10,805 bases of DNA from Aquificaceae bacterium. GTDB taxonomy: Bacteria; Aquificota; Aquificia; Aquificales; Aquificaceae. The stretch lies in contig JALTVH010000239.1 in the NCBI GenBank assembly GCA_027049085.1, forward strand, positions 1-10,805, written 5' to 3'. Shown in pieces: positions 6,615-10,805 of this stretch. Below the pieces are notes generated by a model that searched no databases, had not been told where the DNA came from, and was given only the letters and a program-made list of their open reading frames with translations. The position numbers were made by a program, and so were the translations under genes. Position 1 is the stretch's first letter. Every line of letters starts with the position of its first letter.

Positions 6615-8401
6615 TGGGTTTAATTCTTTCCTCCCTACTGGCAATTTTTTTAAGTACCGTGGTCTTATATGGTGCTCCTGCAGTTCCGATTCCAATTGAG
6701 ATGTCTCAACCTGATGGAACCAAATTCATGGCATATCTGCGTGGTGACGAGTGGAGAAACTGGGTTGAAACTACGGATGGGTATATGGTGATCAAAGATG
6801 AAAGTACCGGTTTCTGGCATTACGCAACTATGCAGAATGGAAAGGTTGTAATAAGTCCATACATGGTTGGGTACGTTAACCCGGAGAGTGTTAATATCCC
6901 ACCTGGTATAAAACCAGCGCCTGTATCAGTTGATTTAAGGGCCAGAACTTTGGGAGTAAGCCCTGTTAGCCCGCCCTCTCTTCCAGCAACTCTGAATCTC
7001 TTGGTCATCAAAGTGCATTTCCCATCAGGGACAAACGCTCAGACAGGATCAAATACCTTTACCACTGAGGTTTTTGGCACTTCAGGGAACACAGTCAAAG
7101 ATTATTTTTCAACGGTTTCCGGCGGAAAAGTAACCATTCAACCTGTCAGAGAAAATAGTGGAATAACTGATGACGGCGAGACAGACTGGCTTGATTTATC
7201 CTCTGATTATCCAGATGGCCATCCCCAATGTAAAGACCTAAGTACAAGCCCAACTGACAACCTGTCATGCCACATAAACCTTGCGAGGGCTGCAATTAAC
7301 AAAGCATCGGGAGTGGTTACCCAGGATTATGATTCGGACGGCGACGGGGAATTATCTCCTCATGAGCTTGCTGTACTTATTATTGTTGCGGGATATGAGT
7401 CAGCTTCTGGATGTAATGAAACAACTGATCCGGCTCAAGCAAACAGGGTTTGGGGGCATAAAGGCTGGTTTCCTACTAACCTTCCAACCCTAAGAGGGAA
7501 AAATGTCAGGTATTACGCAATGATTGGAGAGATCCATTGTGCCAGGGGAGGTGGAAAGGCTACTATAGGAATTATCGCCCATGAATTATCTCACCTGATT
7601 TTTGGGCTTCCTGATTTATACGATACAGATTCCCCGAAAGATTCTGAAGGTATTGGTGATCTTGGAGTCATGGGTGGTGGAAGTTGGGGATTTTATGGAA
7701 CTCAAAGACCTGGCGAGACTCCCGTTTTTCCATCAGCCTGGACGAGAGCATATCTCGGGTTTCTTACCCCAACAGAAAAAAGCTCCGGCACTGACGTTTC
7801 GGTGAATGATTACGCGGGATCAAGTGCAAATATCATAAAGGTACCAACCAACTCATCGAAGGAGTACTTCCTCATAGCCAACAGAGTTCCCACCACCAGC
7901 TATGACAGTGGTCTTCAGGGATTAGGCATTACAGAGGGTGGAATTGAAATATGGCACATTGATACTTCGCGTCTTGATAACGGCTGTATTCAGAATAATA
8001 ACTGCAACAGCGATCAAAGTAGAAAACTGGTTGACCTTGAGGAGGCTGATGGATCACAGGACCTTGACAGTGCCGGTGGAAAAGTCGGGAATGACGACTT
8101 TTTCAAAAATGTCACGGGAGGCAATGCTCAGTTTAATGCCAACACAAACCCCGATAGCAAGCTTTACAATGGCTCTGACAGCGGTGTTTCAATTACTGTC
8201 AAGACAGGACCGGGTGCAACCATGACAATAGACCTTACCGGAGGAACTCCCCCACCACCGGGTGGTGGCGGTGGAGGTGCAGGGGATACAGGAGGTAATG
8301 GCTGTGGGGGTGGTGGTTGCAGTGTTGGGTCTGTGACAGGATCACTGCTGATGCTCCTGGTTCCCGTGGGGATCTTGATTAGGAGGCTGAGAAGGATATA
8401 A
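6614..8401 (+). CDS. M6-family zinc metalloprotease (immune inhibitor A-like), surface anchored
   Basis: M6 peptidases are secreted zinc endopeptidases of the InhA type. This 595-aa protein has a signal peptide (about 1-21), then an N-terminal propeptide-like block (QPDGTKF..GDEW..ETTDGYMVIKD...FWHYAT, about 31-75) shared with the next gene. The catalytic domain follows, with an EF-hand-like loop D240-x-D242-x-D244-G..E251. The zinc site is H323-E-L-S-H327-L-I-F-G330-L-P-D333, then the family DLGVMGGGSWG and GIEIWHID...LVDLEEADG. After a Pro4 stretch, a Gly-rich linker carries Cys564 and Cys569, then a hydrophobic segment and RRLRRI. All zinc-site residues are present, so it should be active. 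It looks more AT-rich than its paralogue: the active-site blocks 7561-7620 and 9361-9420 have 21 and 28 G+C of 60. Natural substrates cannot be inferred. Confidence 0.93.
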   Translation: MGLILSSLLAIFLSTVVLYGAPAVPIPIEMSQPDGTKFMAYLRGDEWRNWVETTDGYMVIKDESTGFWHYATMQNGKVVISPYMVGYVNPESVNIPPGIKPAPVSVDLRARTLGVSPVSPPSLPATLNLLVIKVHFPSGTNAQTGSNTFTTEVFGTSGNTVKDYFSTVSGGKVTIQPVRENSGITDDGETDWLDLSSDYPDGHPQCKDLSTSPTDNLSCHINLARAAINKASGVVTQDYDSDGDGELSPHELAVLIIVAGYESASGCNETTDPAQANRVWGHKGWFPTNLPTLRGKNVRYYAMIGEIHCARGGGKATIGIIAHELSHLIFGLPDLYDTDSPKDSEGIGDLGVMGGGSWGFYGTQRPGETPVFPSAWTRAYLGFLTPTEKSSGTDVSVNDYAGSSANIIKVPTNSSKEYFLIANRVPTTSYDSGLQGLGITEGGIEIWHIDTSRLDNGCIQNNNCNSDQSRKLVDLEEADGSQDLDSAGGKVGNDDFFKNVTGGNAQFNANTNPDSKLYNGSDSGVSITVKTGPGATMTIDLTGGTPPPPGGGGGGAGDTGGNGCGGGGCSVGSVTGSLLMLLVPVGILIRRLRRI

Positions 8402-8402
8402 T
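8375..8402 (+). promoter_or_regulatory. Candidate internal promoter for the second M6 protease
   Basis: TTGATT (8375-8380), a 16-bp spacer and a perfect TATAAT (8397-8402) lie across the end of the first protease gene. Initiation near 8409 would leave a leader of about 30 nt before the ATG at 8439. The -10 overlaps the Ile-stop codons (ATA TAA), so chance is possible. Confidence 0.4.
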
Positions 8403-8425
8403 TAATTACCCATAAAAGATTCCTT

Positions 8426-8438
8426 GGGGAGGTGCCCC
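8426..8438 (+). promoter_or_regulatory. Small hairpin enclosing the Shine-Dalgarno of the second M6 protease
   Basis: GGGG (8426-8429), AGGTG loop, CCCC (8435-8438) forms a compact GC hairpin directly before the ATG at 8439. The SD GGAGG (8428-8432) lies in its 5' arm and loop, so translation may be damped unless the hairpin is opened. The SD position, 6 nt from ATG 8439, excludes the in-frame TTG at 8424. Confidence 0.5.
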
Positions 8439-10547
8439 ATGGGAGTATTCGCGGTTATTGCCGTCCTCATTCTGTGGCTTGGCACTGCTGGCGGTGTACC
8501 TGCACCGGGGTTGCCAGAGATCCACTATCAGCCTGATGGAAAGCAGATAACGCTCAAAAAATGGGGGGATGAGTGGCTTGCGGGCTACGAAACCTTGGAG
8601 GGCTACACAGTAGTTAAGGATTCCAGCGGTTACTGGGTTTACGCAACCTTGAGCTTAGACGGTGAGCTAATTCCCACCTCCTTCAGAGCGGATTTATCCC
8701 CACCGGCCTGGATAAAGCCTCAGGTCAGGCCTGTTTCCGAGATTACTATTCAGAGGGCTTCCGCTCTTAAGGTCCAGGCTTCCCAGAAGGTTGTTCCGCC
8801 AACAGGAACGGGCATGTTGCCCGTTGTGCTCATGAACTTTGCCGACACAACAACAACCTATACTCAGCAGGACTTCAATAACCTCATATTTGGTACCAAC
8901 GTCTTCTCCCTGAAGGATTACTACGAAGAGGTGTCCTACGGTAACTTCACGGTTGACGGGGTTGTTATCGGCTGGTTCACTTCCAGTAACAACCACGATT
9001 ACTACGGTGCCAACGTGAACAATCAGCCCGGCGATGATGCAAAGCCCGGAACCCTTGTTTATGAAGCTGCACAGCAGGCAGACCCCACCGTTGACTTTTC
9101 GCTATACGATACAGATGGAGACTGCAAGGTTGATGTCTTGGCAGTGGTTCACCAGGGACTTGGAGAAGAGGCGCCAGGGTCTTCACCGAGCGATATATGG
9201 TCTCACCGGTGGAGCTTATCAGGTGCCTATGCCTTTGGAAGGAGCGACTTTGGTCCCTATACGACCAACGATACCTGCAGGACTGACAGCACCCGTAACG
9301 TCGTAGTTGACGACTACATAATAATGCCTGAGAAATTTAACTCTTCCTCAATGTCCACAGTTGGTGTCTTTGTACATGAATATGCCCATGCTCTGGGACT
9401 TCCTGACCTTTACGATGTGGATTACAGCTCTAATGGGGTTGGTGACTGGGAGCTTATGGCTTCAGGGTCCTGGAACGGCCTGAGCCTTCCCGGTGACAGA
9501 CCCGCCCATTTGAGTGCCCATTCAAAGGCGGTTCTGGGCTGGGTCACGGTAAGTAAGGTTACCGCTTCGGGCACCTACACCCTGACTCCTGTTATTAATG
9601 ATCCCACCCAGGTTATTCAGATCCTTGACGGGACACCCGGCTCCTCGGGTGAGTACTTCCTGCTCGAGAACAGGATAAAATCTGGTTTTGATAGAGGGAT
9701 TCCGGGTGAGGGCCTTCTGATATGGCACGTTGACGAGTCCAAGTTCACTGGATTAAGTAACAATGTCAACGTAACGGAATGCCCAACAAACCACTCGGAT
9801 CCTTCCTGTGCCTCAGACCACTACGGACTTGCCCTTGAGCAGGCCGATGGTCTCTTTGACCTTGAGCGACGGGCTGACTACGGTGACAGCGGTGACCCAT
9901 TCCCGGGAAGCACAGGTAATACCGCCTTTGACTTTGGCACAACACCCACCAATTCTCTCTACGGTGGTACTGATCCAGGCTTTTCAGTGAGCCAGATAAC
10001 AAGATCGGGACAGAACATAATCCTTAGCCTTTCCTTTGGAATCGCTCAGCCGGTTCCCGACATTGACGTCCAGCCCCCTTCCCACAATTTTGGCTCTGTG
10101 GAAGTTGGCTCAACCGCGACTCAGGTTTTCCGAATAATCAACAGGGGAACGGGCGACCTTAACGTCTCCGGCATCAGTATATCCGGACCGGATGCAGGTA
10201 TGTTCAGCTACTCAGCTACCGGCGGTAGTTCCCCCTGCGGGTCCATTCCCGTTACGGTGCCCCCGGGAAGCGAGTGCACTGTCTCTGTTAGCGTTACACC
10301 ATCAAGAACGGGCGCCATTTCCGCCCAGATGGACATATCTTCCGATGACCCGGACACACCTGTATTTACAGTGTCCCTGTCAGCTACAGGCACTCAGCCT
10401 CCTCCGCCCCCTCCGCCTGATGATGGTGATGGTGACGGTGAAAATGGCTGTCCCAACGAGAACCCTGAGCAGGCGGCAATTATGCTCATTCCTGTTGCTT
10501 ACATTACCTTCAGAAGGATCAGGCGGGTGCTGAGCTCAAAGTTATAA
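8439..10547 (+). CDS. M6-family zinc metalloprotease with C-terminal Ig-like (choice-of-anchor D/ASH-type) domain, surface anchored
   Basis: This is a 702-aa paralogue of the preceding protease. A short signal peptide (about 1-19) leads into the shared block QPDG...GDEW..YETLEGYTVVKD..GYWVYAT. The M6 catalytic domain has the acidic motif D224-x-D226-G-D228...D232, then WSHRW and the zinc site H313-E-Y-A-H317-A-L-G320-L-P-D323. It continues with GDWELMASGSWNG, GEGLLIWHVDES and LALEQADG..DLE. Unlike its neighbour it adds an Ig-like domain (about 537-652; IDVQPPSHNFGSVEVGS...FRIINRGTGDLNVSGI...SSDDPDTP.FTVSLSATG), as seen in choice-of-anchor D and ASPM-SPD-2-Hydin domains, which may bind partners or wall. 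A Pro7 stretch and a Asp/Gly linker precede NGC (Cys671), a hydrophobic segment and FRRIRR. The start at 8439 is set by GGAGG. It probably forms an operon with the genes upstream. Confidence 0.93.
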   Translation: MGVFAVIAVLILWLGTAGGVPAPGLPEIHYQPDGKQITLKKWGDEWLAGYETLEGYTVVKDSSGYWVYATLSLDGELIPTSFRADLSPPAWIKPQVRPVSEITIQRASALKVQASQKVVPPTGTGMLPVVLMNFADTTTTYTQQDFNNLIFGTNVFSLKDYYEEVSYGNFTVDGVVIGWFTSSNNHDYYGANVNNQPGDDAKPGTLVYEAAQQADPTVDFSLYDTDGDCKVDVLAVVHQGLGEEAPGSSPSDIWSHRWSLSGAYAFGRSDFGPYTTNDTCRTDSTRNVVVDDYIIMPEKFNSSSMSTVGVFVHEYAHALGLPDLYDVDYSSNGVGDWELMASGSWNGLSLPGDRPAHLSAHSKAVLGWVTVSKVTASGTYTLTPVINDPTQVIQILDGTPGSSGEYFLLENRIKSGFDRGIPGEGLLIWHVDESKFTGLSNNVNVTECPTNHSDPSCASDHYGLALEQADGLFDLERRADYGDSGDPFPGSTGNTAFDFGTTPTNSLYGGTDPGFSVSQITRSGQNIILSLSFGIAQPVPDIDVQPPSHNFGSVEVGSTATQVFRIINRGTGDLNVSGISISGPDAGMFSYSATGGSSPCGSIPVTVPPGSECTVSVSVTPSRTGAISAQMDISSDDPDTPVFTVSLSATGTQPPPPPPPDDGDGDGENGCPNENPEQAAIMLIPVAYITFRRIRRVLSSKL

Positions 10548-10548
10548 T
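10543..10548 (+). promoter_or_regulatory. Candidate -10 for leaderless gatB mRNA
   Basis: A perfect TATAAT spans the protease stop codon and is followed by exactly six bases and then the gatB ATG. This is the spacing expected if transcription begins at the A of the start codon. No SD is present. No -35 is evident at 16-18 bp, so read-through from the protease genes remains possible. Confidence 0.35.
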
Positions 10549-10554
10549 TACTTT

Positions 10555-10805
10555 ATGGACTTTGAGGCGGTTATAGGACTTGAGATACATGTCCAGATGG
10601 ACACCCGCACCAAGTTATTTTGCGCCTGCAGAGTGGAGTTTGGGTCCGATCCCAACACCAACGTTTGCCCGGTCTGTCTGGGAATGCCGGGCTCTCTCCC
10701 TGTTTTAAATAAAAAGGCGGTTGAGTATGCGGTTAGGGCTTCCCTTGCCCTAAACTGCACCGTCCATGAGGAATCCATATTTGCAAGAAAGAACTACTTT
10801 TATCC
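10555..10805 (+). CDS. gatB: Asp/Glu-tRNA amidotransferase subunit B, N-terminal part (3' end outside window)
   Basis: GatB is the tRNA-binding kinase subunit of GatCAB, which amidates Glu-tRNA(Gln) and Asp-tRNA(Asn) in bacteria lacking the direct synthetases. The 83 visible residues start with FEAVIGLEIHVQMDTRTKLFC, the invariant N-terminus. Cys23-A-Cys25 and Cys38-P-V-Cys41 match the family zinc-like Cys cluster, followed by LGMPGSLPVLN. The run to FARKNYFYP is the known active-site segment. The ATG at 10555 is fixed by the family start. It lies 7 nt after the protease stop and has no SD. The same window encodes a tRNA-Gln with U1-A72, the pair GatB reads, consistent with the indirect Gln-tRNA route. 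The functional link to the upstream proteases is probably only positional. Confidence 0.96.
   Translation, partial: MDFEAVIGLEIHVQMDTRTKLFCACRVEFGSDPNTNVCPVCLGMPGSLPVLNKKAVEYAVRASLALNCTVHEESIFARKNYFY

Noticed and set aside
8245..8330. Gly/Pro-codon repeats as a tandem DNA repeat
   Set aside because: The GGT/GGA and CCA/CCG runs are explained by the low-complexity linker before the C-terminal anchor, with no conserved repeat unit.
8694..8996. Minus-strand open frame inside the second M6 protease, and similar opposite-strand frames across the window
   Set aside because: They lie wholly within strongly supported genes, have no SD and encode no recognisable protein; they are shadows of codon bias.
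1..10805. CRISPR array, insertion sequence or prophage signature
   Set aside because: No regularly spaced direct repeats, transposase, integrase or terminal inverted repeats were seen. The tRNA-Gln is not followed by an integrase or a visible repeat of its 3' end.

Overview
The window comes from a bacterium, most likely Gram-negative. It has balanced base composition and many AGG/AGA and ATA codons. It holds bacterial housekeeping genes (accD, pth, rplY, prs, ispE, gatB) in an order (ispE, tRNA-Gln, prs, rplY, pth) that I recall from Deltaproteobacteria and some deep-branching thermophile lineages. The exact phylum cannot be read from this sequence.

Left half (1-4626): the 3' end of accD runs on the plus strand and overlaps the end of pth. 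The minus strand carries rplY-pth, coupled by a 4-nt ATGA overlap, and further right ispE, tRNA-Gln(UUG) and prs in one tight block. The ispE stop codon lies inside the tRNA, and prs begins 12 nt after the encoded CCA. Between prs and rplY, in the opposite orientation, sits a gene for a two-domain EAL-HDOD signalling protein. Its stop codon overlaps that of prs.

Middle (4627-4798): a 172-bp divergent intergenic region. It carries a perfect 14-bp palindrome between a candidate ispE promoter and a candidate extended -10 promoter reading right. The right-hand transcript would have a leader of about 105 nt. In it one CCTCC can pair either with a decoy GGAGG or with the real Shine-Dalgarno sequence, as in an RNA switch.

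Right half (4799-10547): four plus-strand genes encoding predicted exported proteins. They are a 483-aa beta-rich protein of unknown function with an EF-hand-like loop, a 120-aa exported protein of unknown function, and two paralogous M6-family (immune inhibitor A-like) zinc metalloproteases. The 483-aa protein and both proteases end in the same plan: a flexible linker with Cys, one hydrophobic segment and an Arg-rich tail. This resembles the C-terminal sorting signals recognised by rhombosortase or archaeosortase-type enzymes, so the three are probably processed and anchored at the cell surface by one machinery encoded elsewhere. The second protease also carries a choice-of-anchor-D/ASH-like Ig domain. 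The proposed system is a surface proteolysis/adhesion cassette under RNA-leader control, inserted among housekeeping genes.

Right edge: the start of gatB, 7 nt after the last protease gene, with no Shine-Dalgarno sequence but a TATAAT positioned as for a leaderless mRNA. gatB and a tRNA-Gln with a U1-A72 first pair fit glutaminyl-tRNA formation by the indirect GatCAB route.
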